A DNA stretch of 19,517 bases from UBA6115 sp964346355 (GCA_964346355.1 CAYFUH010000027.1:1-19517), one strand, 5' to 3'. Counted from the first letter of the stretch, positions 6,253 to 14,381 are shown. Numbers and translations: made by a program. Notes: generated by a model not told the origin, from the letters alone.

Positions 6253-8508
6253 TTACTCCACCTTGACGATGGGCGCGATGGCCACCGAAAACTCCTTGTC
6301 GCCATAGGCGGTAAAGCGGATGGATACGCGGGCTTCGGCGCCTTCGCCGGAGGTGCCGATGACCTCGCCCGTGCCGAACTTCTTGTGCAGCACCTTGTCG
6401 CCCTCGTTGAAAATCTGCACCGGCTCGTCCAACTCCACCGATACGGACGGGAAAAAGCCCTTGGTGACGCCGGGGATATCCGCCGGGTCCTGCCCCATGC
6501 CCGGGATGCCAAAGCTGGTCTTGGGCTGGCGCTGGGAGGGGCGCACGCGCTCCTTGGGGGGCTTGTACTCGCCAAAGTGTTCCTTCATGGCCTTGCCATA
6601 GGCATCAGATATGAGTGCCTTGGGGATCTCCGCCAGGTAGGGGCTGGGCTGGTTGTAGGATGCCTGGTTGAAGATGGCGCGGTGGCGCGTCCGGCTAAGG
6701 TAGAGGTAATCCTTGGCGCGGGTGATGCCGACATAGCACAGCCTGCGCTCCTCCTCCATACGGTTTTCCTCCTGCTTGGCGCGCGCGCTGGGCAACAGGC
6801 CGTCCTCCATGCCGGCGATGAAGACCGCGCGGTACTCCAGCCCTTTGGCGGAGTGCAGCGTCATCAAGGTGACAAACTGCGGCGCATCCTCCTGCATGTC
6901 CAGATCTGTCACCAAGGCGACGTTTTCCAGGTAGGATTCAAGCGTCGCGTCCTCGGTTAATTTTTCGTATTCATAGGCCGCGCCCAAAAACTCCAGCAGG
7001 TTGTCCCGCTTGGTGAGCAGCTCCTCATCCGTGGTGTCCTCATACTGCTTAAGCAGGCCGGTTTCCTCCAGCATCAGTTTGACAAAATCGCCCAGGGGCA
7101 GCTGTTTGCGCTGCTCATCCAGCTTGTCCATCAACTCCACAAAGGCTTCCACGCACTTGCGCGGGCGGGAGCCCAGGCTGTCGGGCAGATCACGCAGCAC
7201 GGCGTACATGGGCGAGTTATCCAAATCCGCCTGCTCCTCCAGCACCGCAACCGTCGCGTCGCCGATGGCACGCTTGGGCACGTTGATGATGCGCTTGAGG
7301 GCGACATCGTCATCCGGGTTGACCAGGGTGCGCAGGTAGGCTAAGGCGTCCTTGACCTCCTTGCGGTCATAAAAGCGGGTGCCGCCGTAGACCTTATAAG
7401 GGATGCCGGCGCGCATGAACATCTCTTCCATCACACGGCTTTGCGCGTGCATGCGGTAGAGCACGGCGATCTCCGACAGCGGCACCTTGCGGTTGCGCAG
7501 GCGGCGGATATGCTCACAAATCCAGGCGGATTCCTCCCGCTCATCGCCGGCGGCGGCGAACTTGATTTTCTCGCCCTTTTTGCCTTCGGTCCACAGGGAT
7601 TTGTCCATGCGGTTCTCGTTGTTTTTGATGACGCTGTTGGCGGCGTCCAGGATGGTCTGGGTGGAGCGGTAGTTCTGCTCCAGCTTGATGACCTTGGCCT
7701 CCGGAAAATCCTTGTTGAACTCTAAAATATTGCGGATGTCCGCCCCGCGCCAGCCGTAGATGGACTGGTCGTCATCGCCCACCACACACAGGTTGCGGCT
7801 TTCCTCTGTCAGCAATTTGACCAGGGTGTACTGCGCCAGGTTGGTATCCTGGTATTCATCCACGTGCACGTACTGGAAGCGCTGCCGGTAGTGCTGCAAG
7901 ACGGGCGGGTGATCCAGCAGGAGCTCCAGCGTTTTGTTGAGCAGATCATCAAAATCCAGCGCGTTGGCAGCCTTGAGCCGCGCGTCATAGGCGGCGAAAA
8001 GATCATGGATGACCTGGGCCCTGCGATCCCTGCGGGACTGGGCGAACCAGTCGTCCGCGTTCATCAGCTTGTTTTTGGCGTCACCGATGACGTTTTTGAC
8101 CTCGCGCAGGGTGAGCTCCTTGTCGTCGATATCAAAGCGCTTAAACAGATCCTTCAGCACGCGCTGCTGATCGTCATCATCATAAATGGTGAAGGAGCGC
8201 GCGTAGCCGATCTTTTCAATATCGCGCCGCAGAATGCGCACACAGATGGCGTGGAAGGTGCCAATCCAGATGTCCTCCGCCGTGACGCCGGTGAGCTGCT
8301 CCACACGGGTGAACATCTCCCGGGCGGCCTTGTTGGTAAAGGTGAGCGCCAGGATATGCCACGGTTTGACGCCCTGCTCTATCAGATGCGCGATGCGATA
8401 GGTCATCGCGCGGGTCTTGCCGCTGCCGGCGCCCGCGATGATGAGCAAAGGCCCCTTTGTATGTAATACTGCTTCCCGTTGTCTATCGTTTAAGTCCTTC
8501 AGGTTCAT
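6253..8508 (-). CDS. pcrA: ATP-dependent DNA helicase PcrA (UvrD family)
   Basis: PcrA is the essential 3'-5' superfamily 1 helicase of Gram-positive bacteria, acting in repair, plasmid replication and removal of RNA polymerase or RecA. The 751-residue protein shows all helicase motifs: AGAGSGKT (25-32), DEYQDTN (217-223), GDDDQSIYGWRGAD (244-257), QNYRS, TLHSAKGLEY and CYVGITRAKDYLYLS. The C-terminal Tudor-like domain (FNEGDKVLHKKFGTGEV…) is the part that contacts RNA polymerase in PcrA. The ATG at 8508 was chosen because TGGGGGA lies five bases upstream; in-frame GTG (8553) and ATG (8535) codons lack a site. ligA follows without a gap, the classic Firmicute pcrA-ligA arrangement. Confidence 0.97.
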   Translation of the reverse strand: MNLKDLNDRQREAVLHTKGPLLIIAGAGSGKTRAMTYRIAHLIEQGVKPWHILALTFTNKAAREMFTRVEQLTGVTAEDIWIGTFHAICVRILRRDIEKIGYARSFTIYDDDDQQRVLKDLFKRFDIDDKELTLREVKNVIGDAKNKLMNADDWFAQSRRDRRAQVIHDLFAAYDARLKAANALDFDDLLNKTLELLLDHPPVLQHYRQRFQYVHVDEYQDTNLAQYTLVKLLTEESRNLCVVGDDDQSIYGWRGADIRNILEFNKDFPEAKVIKLEQNYRSTQTILDAANSVIKNNENRMDKSLWTEGKKGEKIKFAAAGDEREESAWICEHIRRLRNRKVPLSEIAVLYRMHAQSRVMEEMFMRAGIPYKVYGGTRFYDRKEVKDALAYLRTLVNPDDDVALKRIINVPKRAIGDATVAVLEEQADLDNSPMYAVLRDLPDSLGSRPRKCVEAFVELMDKLDEQRKQLPLGDFVKLMLEETGLLKQYEDTTDEELLTKRDNLLEFLGAAYEYEKLTEDATLESYLENVALVTDLDMQEDAPQFVTLMTLHSAKGLEYRAVFIAGMEDGLLPSARAKQEENRMEEERRLCYVGITRAKDYLYLSRTRHRAIFNQASYNQPSPYLAEIPKALISDAYGKAMKEHFGEYKPPKERVRPSQRQPKTSFGIPGMGQDPADIPGVTKGFFPSVSVELDEPVQIFNEGDKVLHKKFGTGEVIGTSGEGAEARVSIRFTAYGDKEFSVAIAPIVKVE

Positions 8509-8578
8509 GTTTCCCCCAGGTGTGCATATTGACATCAGTCCGCGCTGGACCACATGGTATGTTTGGCAGTGTACGAAC

Positions 8579-8605
8579 TGTGATATCGGACTTCATTATA
8601 TCACA
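8579..8605. repeat. Inverted repeat over the pcrA -10 box
   Basis: TGTGATAT (8579-8586) and ATATCACA (8598-8605) are perfect 8-bp inverted arms separated by 11 bases. The dyad covers the -10 element and the expected start point of the pcrA promoter, a typical repressor operator position. It is not a LexA box: only a lone CGAAC half-site is nearby. The protein that would bind is unknown. Confidence 0.45.
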
Positions 8606-8623
8606 AAACCACCCAGTAGTAAA
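8595..8623 (-). promoter_or_regulatory. Promoter of pcrA-ligA
   Basis: On the minus strand TTTACT (8623-8618, four of six) is followed after 17 bases by TATAAT (8600-8595), preceded by TGA to give a TGnTATAAT extended -10. The expected transcript starts near 8588, about 80 bases ahead of the pcrA ATG. The -35 lies inside the terminator of the upstream operon. Confidence 0.8.
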
Positions 8624-8637
8624 AGGCTGCCGGGTGG
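8604..8637 (-). terminator. Intrinsic terminator of the xpaC-MBL operon
   Basis: On the minus strand CCACCCGGCAG (8637-8627) pairs with CTACTGGGTGG (8619-8609) with one mismatch and one G-U pair, loop CCTTTTA, followed by TTTTG. It begins 27 bases after the MBL gene stop and overlaps the pcrA promoter -35 region. Confidence 0.8.
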
Positions 8638-8664
8638 ATTGGGACAAACCGGGGCTGCGACTTA

Positions 8665-9555
8665 TTATTCTTTGGCCGTGCTTTTTTCGTCCGATATCTG
8701 TACGGGCAGGTCGGTCTGCGCGAAGGGATCAGCCTGGACGTAGGCTGCCAGGTTGACGCTGGCGTCCTCTTCCCTTTTGTCCCTGCATTGCTGGGCGCTG
8801 GGGCGCACAATGGGCGCTGGCCCGGAGAAGTCAATCAGCGCGCTCTCCCGCACATGGGTGAGCGGAAAAACCGTCGTGCGCCGGGAGATGGTGCGGCGCG
8901 CGTATTCCCCCGCGATCTCGCCCCGGGGGCCAAAGTGCATGGGAAAGAACACCCGGGGCCGCAGCGCGATAATGAAATGATTGGCGCCGGCATCATAAAA
9001 GCCGCCCTGGTTGGGATCCAGCGGGAAGAAAGCGATGTCAATCTTGTCCTTGGGGATTTTCTTCACCTTCTCATAAAAAAGGGTCTCCGCCCGGGCGATC
9101 TCGCGCAGGGAGTTTTCCTCCCGCCAATGCCAGAGGTTGAGGTCCCCCGCATGGAAGACGTTGAGGCCTTCGGCGGACACCAGATAGGACACGCCGGCGT
9201 CGGTGGAGCCAAAGACGCTGATTTCGCTGTAGCCGACGGTGAAGGTATCCCCCTCGCGGCACACGCGCACATTGGCTGCCCGCGGGGCGGCCTTGGCTGC
9301 TTCCTGCGGCATGATGTAGGTGATGGGAAAGGACTGTTTCCACTTGTAGATGGCCGGGTCGTGGTGGGCAGCGGAGGCGCTGGGCACAAACACAAGGATG
9401 CTGTTAAAACCTTGGAAGTCCTTCTCCGTCAAGTGGGAGGCTTCGGGCAACTGCGACACATCCTGCTGGCGGTAGCTGAACACCAGCAGCGTTTTTTTAA
9501 GGGACACAGTGAAAGCAGAGTGATAAAAATAGCTGACCAAAGCCTGCTTTGTCAT
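8665..9555 (-). CDS. MBL-fold protein with degenerate metal site
   Basis: The 296-residue product matches a Clostridial metallo-beta-lactamase-fold hydrolase family (UlaG-like). It shares the opening hydrophobic-strand pattern, STDAGVSYLV (118-127), the block HAGDLNLWHW (135-144), FFPLDP (176-181) and FPMHF (204-208). In active members the first metal motif is S-H-x-H-x-D-H after VFV. Here that position reads P-S-A-S-A-A-H (58-64), so two His and the Asp are replaced and only His64 remains; the codons confirm this. The acidic residue usually seen in LLFDYY is also Ser. The second half of the site (His135, Asp138, His207) is intact. It may bind one metal or none. The C-terminal tail (about 250-296) is longer than usual. 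Start: ATG overlapping the preceding stop (ATGA), with GGAGGAAAGGGGA upstream. Confidence 0.85.
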   Translation of the reverse strand: MTKQALVSYFYHSAFTVSLKKTLLVFSYRQQDVSQLPEASHLTEKDFQGFNSILVFVPSASAAHHDPAIYKWKQSFPITYIMPQEAAKAAPRAANVRVCREGDTFTVGYSEISVFGSTDAGVSYLVSAEGLNVFHAGDLNLWHWREENSLREIARAETLFYEKVKKIPKDKIDIAFFPLDPNQGGFYDAGANHFIIALRPRVFFPMHFGPRGEIAGEYARRTISRRTTVFPLTHVRESALIDFSGPAPIVRPSAQQCRDKREEDASVNLAAYVQADPFAQTDLPVQISDEKSTAKE

Positions 9556-10853
9556 TCCCCTTTCCTCCTTTGCTGCTCCTGTGACCACAAAAAGGCTTCC
9601 TCCAGCACCCGCCCCTGGGCGCGCGGCAAACTTAAGCCGGAAGCGGCAGCCAGTGTGGGCGCGATGTCCACGATATTGCAAGCGGATAACCGCTCCCCTT
9701 TGGCAAAGGGCGGCCCCGACAGCCACAGCAGCGTTTTGGCGGCGGGATGATGCGGCCCGAAGCCATGGGTGGCGACATGGTGGGGTTCCTCCTCCCCATC
9801 CACATACACCAGGCCTTCTGTCGGCTCCACCGCCAGCAGGATGTCCTCCGGCGCGTGCATGGCGCGCAGCTCCTCGCGGGTGTAGATGTGGGCAATCTGC
9901 AGCAGTTCCTGGTTGTCCTGAAGCGTCCGCAAAACGGGCAGATAATCCGCGCGGCGCAGGTGCAAATAGGCGCCCAGGCCCAGGCTTTGCGCGCGGGCGG
10001 GGATATGGTTGGCCACAAGCCAGGCATCCAGCGGCAGGCTGCCTGTGATGTCCGCGTGGCCGTGGTCGCTCACCACCGCGACGATGGTATCCTTGAGGAC
10101 ATCATGCGCCGCCAGTTTGTCCAGGATGCTGCCGACCCGCTCATCCAGGCGGTTTAAGCTGTCAGTGACCTCCTGCGAAAACGTGCCGTAGGTATGGCGC
10201 ATGGTATCCGTATCGGTAAAGTGGACAGCCAGCAGATCCGGCATGTGCCGCTGCTGCTTGCGGCGGGAAGCCAGGCGGACCTCCCTGCTGCCTTCCTTCT
10301 TGACGGGCACATATTGACGCTCAATCACCTTGCGCGCCATGAGGGCTGAAAAATCGTCCAGATGCGGCTGCTTGGTGCTGACGCGCTGTTTGCCGTAGCG
10401 CAGCTCGGACTTGATGAGCCACCAGGTGCTGCCGTAGCTGAGCACCTTGAGCACCTGGTGCTCACCCGGCAGGGCGATGATTTCCGGCAGGTTGAACTTG
10501 ATTTGTTTGCTGTGCCCGGTGATAGGCCAGAGGATGCTGGCGCACTCACGCCCGGCTTTTTTGGCCTGGGAGAACAAGGTATCCGTTTTGATGTGCTTCT
10601 CGTCCCAGTACCAGGCGCGCATAGCGGGCTCCTTCTCGGGCTGGAAGGGCTCGTTGTGGCTGATGCCGTGCACATCCGGATAGCAGCCCGTGATGAGGCT
10701 GGCGTGGATGGGATAGGTCAGGCTGGGATAGATGGTTTGCACATTGTCACAAAAAACGCCTTCCCGTGCCAGCTTGCCAAGGTTGGGCAGGGACAGCAGA
10801 TGGTCCGCGTCCTGCGCGAACACTGCGTCCAGGCTGATGATGACAAGGCGCAT
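9552..10853 (-). CDS. Type I phosphodiesterase / alkaline phosphatase-superfamily protein
   Basis: The 433-residue protein resembles nucleotide pyrophosphatase/phosphodiesterases, which hydrolyse phosphodiesters through a metal-activated Thr or Ser. The metal ligand Asp9 is in IISLDAV. The nucleophile motif is YPSLTYPIHASLITG (42-56), with Thr46 as likely nucleophile. Further ligands are Asp216 and His220 (TDTMRHTYG), Asp263-His264 (VSDHGH) and His363 (ATHGFGPHHP). All expected metal residues seem present, so it should be active. No signal peptide or membrane segment is visible, suggesting a cytosolic enzyme. The substrate cannot be predicted. The start lies one base after the TPM gene stop, and its stop overlaps the MBL start. 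Confidence 0.88.
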   Translation of the reverse strand: MRLVIISLDAVFAQDADHLLSLPNLGKLAREGVFCDNVQTIYPSLTYPIHASLITGCYPDVHGISHNEPFQPEKEPAMRAWYWDEKHIKTDTLFSQAKKAGRECASILWPITGHSKQIKFNLPEIIALPGEHQVLKVLSYGSTWWLIKSELRYGKQRVSTKQPHLDDFSALMARKVIERQYVPVKKEGSREVRLASRRKQQRHMPDLLAVHFTDTDTMRHTYGTFSQEVTDSLNRLDERVGSILDKLAAHDVLKDTIVAVVSDHGHADITGSLPLDAWLVANHIPARAQSLGLGAYLHLRRADYLPVLRTLQDNQELLQIAHIYTREELRAMHAPEDILLAVEPTEGLVYVDGEEEPHHVATHGFGPHHPAAKTLLWLSGPPFAKGERLSACNIVDIAPTLAAASGLSLPRAQGRVLEEAFLWSQEQQRRKGE

Positions 10854-10854
10854 C

Positions 10855-11658
10855 TTACTTGCGCCACCCGAAGAACTTGCTCAGTCCCCAGGTGCCAAAG
10901 ATCCAGGACAGGGGGCCGCAGCCGCCGCGTCCATTGCGCTTTTTACCGAAGATTTTGTAGAGGATGAAGCCAATGAGCGCGATTTGAAACAGGCTGAAGC
11001 CTTTCTCGTCCTCCTTGGCCGCGTCCTTCACGTCCTCGCCATATTGGCGTGCCTGCTCCTCTATCTCCTTCTTGTCGGCGAAGATGCTGTCCAGCCACGA
11101 GCTTTCGCTGGCGGGCGCAGCGGTTGCCTTGTTGATGTCCTCCCCGCTGATGCCGGCGATGGCGCGCAGGGCGGTACTGGGCTTGATGTCCCAAACGCCC
11201 TGGACAGAAAAGTGCTCTGCCAGGTTGACCAAAAAGGCAGCCAGCGCCTTATCATAATCCCGGTCCTTTAAAAAGGGTGTGCGGAAATGCGTAGTCAGCA
11301 GGTTTTCTGCCTTGCCTTTGGTGAGGAATTTTGAGGCACGCTCACCAAGGGTGATGGCATAGTCCTCCTCACCGATGACCACTACCAGCAGGATGCCGCC
11401 CTGCATGTCTTTATATGCGAAGTTGGTGTCAGTGTAATGTTGCGCGTTTACACCGCCCAGGAAATCCCGGGTGATGATTTTGAGGCGAAATCCTAATTGG
11501 GCTTCAATCTGCTCACCCAGGCGGTTGATTTCTTTGATCAAATCCGGGCTAAGCACATAGGCCAGGTCTTCCGCCGCCTGCTCCTGCGCAAGAACCGGGG
11601 ATGACAGTGGCATGATAAAAACAGCCAGCAAAAGCAGCAGGCTTAGAACACGTTTCAT
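10855..11658 (-). CDS. TPM-domain membrane protein
   Basis: This 267-residue protein has an N-terminal signal peptide (basic KR, a Leu-rich core, cleavage likely after VLA at 24). A TPM domain (TLP18.3/Psb32/MOLO-1, formerly DUF477) covers about residues 33-150, with the core GGILLVVVIGEEDYAITLG (87-105). A linker with a charged, helix-prone stretch (about 190-220) leads to one membrane segment (221-237) and a basic Gly/Trp/Phe-rich tail. The domain is predicted to face outwards. Biochemical roles of bacterial TPM proteins are poorly known; they often sit next to lemA, as here. Its ATG overlaps the lemA stop (ATGA) and has AAGGAGCGGAG upstream. The canonical WGIG-type segment before the core is not evident. 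Confidence 0.85.
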   Translation of the reverse strand: MKRVLSLLLLLAVFIMPLSSPVLAQEQAAEDLAYVLSPDLIKEINRLGEQIEAQLGFRLKIITRDFLGGVNAQHYTDTNFAYKDMQGGILLVVVIGEEDYAITLGERASKFLTKGKAENLLTTHFRTPFLKDRDYDKALAAFLVNLAEHFSVQGVWDIKPSTALRAIAGISGEDINKATAAPASESSWLDSIFADKKEIEEQARQYGEDVKDAAKEDEKGFSLFQIALIGFILYKIFGKKRNGRGGCGPLSWIFGTWGLSKFFGWRK

Positions 11659-12203
11659 AGCTCCGCTCCTTCCAGCCCAAAGCGCTCCGCCTCATCCACG
11701 CCAAGCAGCTTAGCCACCTGGCCGTTTAAGGTGGTGTTGAGCCGCTTGTTGAACTCTGCCGCCGCTTCGTTGTACTGCTTGGCGTCCGCCCACTGGGCGC
11801 TTTGCTCAAAACCCCGGGGCAAAAGCCCCGTTACATATCGGTGGTCGCGGTCATCCTGAATAACGCTGTCCACTTTTTGCAGGTGGTCCAGCAGCGCCTT
11901 GCTGTCGATGGAAAGCTGCTCGTTGGCCTGCGCGATTTCGTGCAGGGTATCCGCTTCCTCCAGCACGTCCATGTCCTTCTCTACCGCGCGAAGCAGCGGA
12001 TCATCCTGCTGCAGATGGCGCTTGGCGACCGTCAGCAGGTTGTGGCCCATCTCAATCCGGGACACCAGCACATCACCCAGTGAACCCAAGGCCAGCTCCA
12101 CCTGCAGGCGCTCATCCAGGTACACGCGGTATGAGCCAATCGCGAACGCGCCCACCATTAAGATGAGCATCACAATAAACGCCAAAACAGCTTTGGTTTT
12201 CAT
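11655..12203 (-). CDS. lemA: LemA-family membrane-anchored protein
   Basis: The 182-residue protein has one N-terminal membrane anchor (about 5-24) and an otherwise helical body. The conserved LemA-like features are the MGHNLLTVAKRHL segment, where LemA proteins have a LIPNLV block, and the closing pattern QYNEAAAEFNKRLN…LLGVDEAERFG, equivalent to YNxxvxxYNxxi…GFxxxxxF. LemA proteins have no established enzymatic activity and form helical bundles. The position between telA and the TPM gene supports the call, since LemA-TPM pairs recur. It starts 14 bases after the telA stop with GGGGAG upstream. Similarity is recognisable but distant. Confidence 0.75.
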   Translation of the reverse strand: MKTKAVLAFIVMLILMVGAFAIGSYRVYLDERLQVELALGSLGDVLVSRIEMGHNLLTVAKRHLQQDDPLLRAVEKDMDVLEEADTLHEIAQANEQLSIDSKALLDHLQKVDSVIQDDRDHRYVTGLLPRGFEQSAQWADAKQYNEAAAEFNKRLNTTLNGQVAKLLGVDEAERFGLEGAEL

Positions 12204-12217
12204 GCGTTACTCCCCGG

Positions 12218-13471
12218 TTATCCGTTCAGCAGGCGGTTTTTGAGCTCATCCTCCATGCGGCGGAGGGTCTTCTCGGCTTCGGCGCGCTTCTGGCGGCCTT
12301 CGGTTTGGATGCGGACCACTTCGTTCATGGTGTCGATGAGGGACTTATTGGTTTGTACCAGGGTTTCGATGTCAATGATGCCGCGCTCGGCTTCCGTCGC
12401 CGTTTCTATGGTGCCCTGCTTGAGCGTTTCGGCGTTTTTCTTGAGCAGCTCGTTGGTCATGTCGGTCACAGCGCGCTGCGCCTGCATCGCTTGGCGGGAA
12501 TGCTCCATGCCAACCGCCAGCACCATCTGGTTTTTCCAAAGCGGCAGGGTGTTGACCAGGGTGGACTGGATGCGCTCAATCAGCAGGGAGTTGTTGTTTT
12601 GAAGCAGGCGGATCTGCGGCGCCATCTGCAGGCTGATCTGACGGGTGAGCTTGAGATCGTGCAGCTTTTTCTCAAACCGGTCGGCAGCCTGCTCCAGGTC
12701 ACTCGCCTTCTGGGCATCCAGGGTATCCCCGCTTTTGGCGGCGATGTCCTTCAGCTTCACGATGTCGTTCTCCCGCACTTCCTTCAAGCGCTTTTCGCCG
12801 GCGATGATGTACATGGTGAGCTCGCGGAAGTATTCCAGGTTCATGTCATACAGGTGGTTGAACATGGACACGTCCTTGAGCAGCTGCACCTGATGGTTCT
12901 CAAGCGTGCCGGCGATGCCCTCGACATTTCCTGCCACATCATCAAAGCGGGCCTGCACCTGGGCTAAATGCTTCCTGCCGCTGGAAAACAGTGCGCGCAG
13001 GCCTTTGGGCTTTTCGGCTGTGTGCTCGAAGGATTTGAGCTCGCCAATCAGCTTTGACAGGCTGTCGCCCACATCGCCCGCGTCAATATTGCGCACTTCG
13101 GACAGGATGGTATCCGCGAAGGTGGACACCTTCTTTTGCGCGTCCGCGCCATAGAGCATCACGTGCTGGGGGTTTGACAAATCAATGCGGGCAGAAAACT
13201 CATCCACCGCCTTGCGCTCCTGCGGGGAGAGCTTGCTGTCCAGGTCGCTTGCCAATTTGGCCTGCACATCGGGTGTGGTGGGGGCTTTTTGCTCAGCCTG
13301 CTCAAACTGGTCCAGCACCGCCGCGACCTTGAGCTTGTCCGCCGCCTCACTGGAAAGCGTGAGGGTGGGGATGGCTTCTTCCGTCAGCGCCTGCCTGGTT
13401 TCTAAAACCGCAGCGTCCAGCTGCTCCATCGCGTCCTGTGCCTGTTTGTTGGTGTCCGCATGATCCGTCAT
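12218..13471 (-). CDS. telA: TelA/KlaA-family (toxic anion resistance) protein
   Basis: The 417-residue, mostly alpha-helical soluble protein has the TelA family pattern: SPQERKAVDEFSARIDL (81-97), a GDVGDSLSKLIGEL block, long coiled-coil-like helices, and PLWKNQMVLAVGMEHSRQAM near residue 315, followed by a charged helical C-terminus. Plasmid TelA is linked to tellurite resistance, while chromosomal relatives such as B. subtilis YceH occur in general envelope-stress loci; the molecular action is unknown. It directly follows xpaC with an ATGA overlap and an excellent AAGGAGG site. The xpaC-telA pairing is a recurrent Firmicute arrangement, which supports both calls. Confidence 0.9.
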   Translation of the reverse strand: MTDHADTNKQAQDAMEQLDAAVLETRQALTEEAIPTLTLSSEAADKLKVAAVLDQFEQAEQKAPTTPDVQAKLASDLDSKLSPQERKAVDEFSARIDLSNPQHVMLYGADAQKKVSTFADTILSEVRNIDAGDVGDSLSKLIGELKSFEHTAEKPKGLRALFSSGRKHLAQVQARFDDVAGNVEGIAGTLENHQVQLLKDVSMFNHLYDMNLEYFRELTMYIIAGEKRLKEVRENDIVKLKDIAAKSGDTLDAQKASDLEQAADRFEKKLHDLKLTRQISLQMAPQIRLLQNNNSLLIERIQSTLVNTLPLWKNQMVLAVGMEHSRQAMQAQRAVTDMTNELLKKNAETLKQGTIETATEAERGIIDIETLVQTNKSLIDTMNEVVRIQTEGRQKRAEAEKTLRRMEDELKNRLLNG

Positions 13472-14202
13472 TTGATTTCCTCCTTCATTTGCGCTTGCGC
13501 GCCTGCCTGCGCGCCTGTGCCTGATTGTCCAGAGATGGTAAATTCACTGTCCAGCAGGCTGTCCTGCTTGAGCATGGTTTCCAACACGTCAATGTCCGTG
13601 GTGATATCCAGCATGTCGTTGCGGTGCAGGGTTTCCAGCTGTTTTTCAAACGCGCCGATGACCACCTGCATGGCGGACTCGATGCGCTCCTTGGTGGCCT
13701 GGGCCTCCCGCCCCTGCACCCCGCGGTCCGTCAGCTTGCGGTAGCCCGCCAGCATCTTGAGGGTGGTGGGCAAATAATAATCCATGAAGCGCCGGATTTG
13801 CGGTGCCTTGGCGGGTTGTTCAATCACTGTCATGAAGATGCGCCCCGCGATTTGCTCCATCTGCACAATCTGCGCGGACAGGTGCGGGTCGGGAATCAGC
13901 TCATCCTCCCGGCGAATCTGCGCCAGCATGTCGTTGCCCCTGGCGATCAGTTTGTCCACCGCCTCGTTGCCGGTCAGCGGCGTGTCCTCCATGGCAGGGG
14001 CTGTCTGCGAGGTGTCAAGACCGGAGAACATGATATAGGCCACCCTGCCCAGCAGCAGGGCCAGGCCGCCCGCGATGGCGAAATGGCCAACGCGGTACAG
14101 GGGAAACAACAGGGAATACAAAAGCGCGCTGCCACCCGCTGTTAAAAAGGCTGCTGCCCACCCTTTGCCGGGGGAAGTGGACTGCTTGATTTTTTTTGCC
14201 AT
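13468..14202 (-). CDS. xpaC: XpaC-like (5-bromo-4-chloroindolyl phosphate hydrolysis family) membrane protein
   Basis: The 244-residue protein has two N-terminal membrane segments (about 15-35 and 40-58) and a cytoplasmic helical domain. Its RRFMDYYLPTTLKMLAGY (137-154) and DIDVLETMLKQD (203-214) motifs are the family signature. The family name comes from a colour-substrate phenotype in Bacillus; no true phosphatase motif is visible, so a direct enzymatic role is doubtful. The tail from about 223 is a low-complexity Gly/Gln/Ala stretch. Start: ATG at 14202 with GGAGG five bases upstream; the frame is open further upstream to 14403, but that extension crosses the predicted promoter. It is the first gene of the six-gene operon. 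Confidence 0.88.
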   Translation of the reverse strand: MAKKIKQSTSPGKGWAAAFLTAGGSALLYSLLFPLYRVGHFAIAGGLALLLGRVAYIMFSGLDTSQTAPAMEDTPLTGNEAVDKLIARGNDMLAQIRREDELIPDPHLSAQIVQMEQIAGRIFMTVIEQPAKAPQIRRFMDYYLPTTLKMLAGYRKLTDRGVQGREAQATKERIESAMQVVIGAFEKQLETLHRNDMLDITTDIDVLETMLKQDSLLDSEFTISGQSGTGAQAGAQAQMKEEIK

Positions 14203-14255
14203 GCGTCCTCCAATCAGACAGAAAAGCACGTGAAAACGGCGGTTTCGCCAGTGCA

Positions 14256-14285
14256 AGTATAACATACCCGTTTCTATTCCATCAA
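14256..14285 (-). promoter_or_regulatory. Promoter of the xpaC-telA-lemA operon
   Basis: On the minus strand TTGATG (14285-14280) is followed after 18 bases by TATACT (14261-14256), preceded by TGT to give a TGnTATACT extended -10. The expected start near 14249 leaves a leader of about 46 bases before the xpaC ATG. No other convincing promoter was found within the following five genes, which mostly overlap. Confidence 0.7.
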
Positions 14286-14306
14286 ATGAAAACTTGATGA
14301 GAAAAA

Positions 14307-14381
14307 CTTGTGAACGCACAAGGAAGTCTGCCCAGGAAGGAACCCTGTGGCACAGCGCAGATAAAAGCCGCGCACGTTCAC
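14307..14381. repeat. Small inverted repeats in the divergent spacer
   Basis: The 273-base spacer between the divergent operons holds CTTGTG-AACG-CACAAG (14307-14322). A further inverted pair consists of GTGAACG (14310-14316) and CGTTCAC (14375-14381). They lie between the two divergent promoters and could be regulator sites, or chance. Confidence 0.25.

Noticed and set aside
5950..6960. Long open frame (336 codons) on the + strand across ligA and pcrA
   Set aside because: It lies fully antisense to two conserved genes, has no ribosome binding site or family motif, and its His/Leu/Gly-rich content is what the reverse of GC-rich codons gives.
8573..8582. LexA/SOS box near the pcrA promoter
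   Set aside because: Only one CGAAC half-site is present; the GTTCG partner at the required four-base spacing is missing.
9556..9726. N-terminal extension of the MBL protein by 57 codons
   Set aside because: It overlaps the end of the phosphodiesterase gene, and the ATG at 9555 has a very strong ribosome binding site and an ATGA overlap.
8788..9750. Long + strand open frame (320 codons) opposite the MBL gene
   Set aside because: Antisense to a gene with clear family motifs; it crosses the MBL/phosphodiesterase junction and shows no protein-like features of its own.
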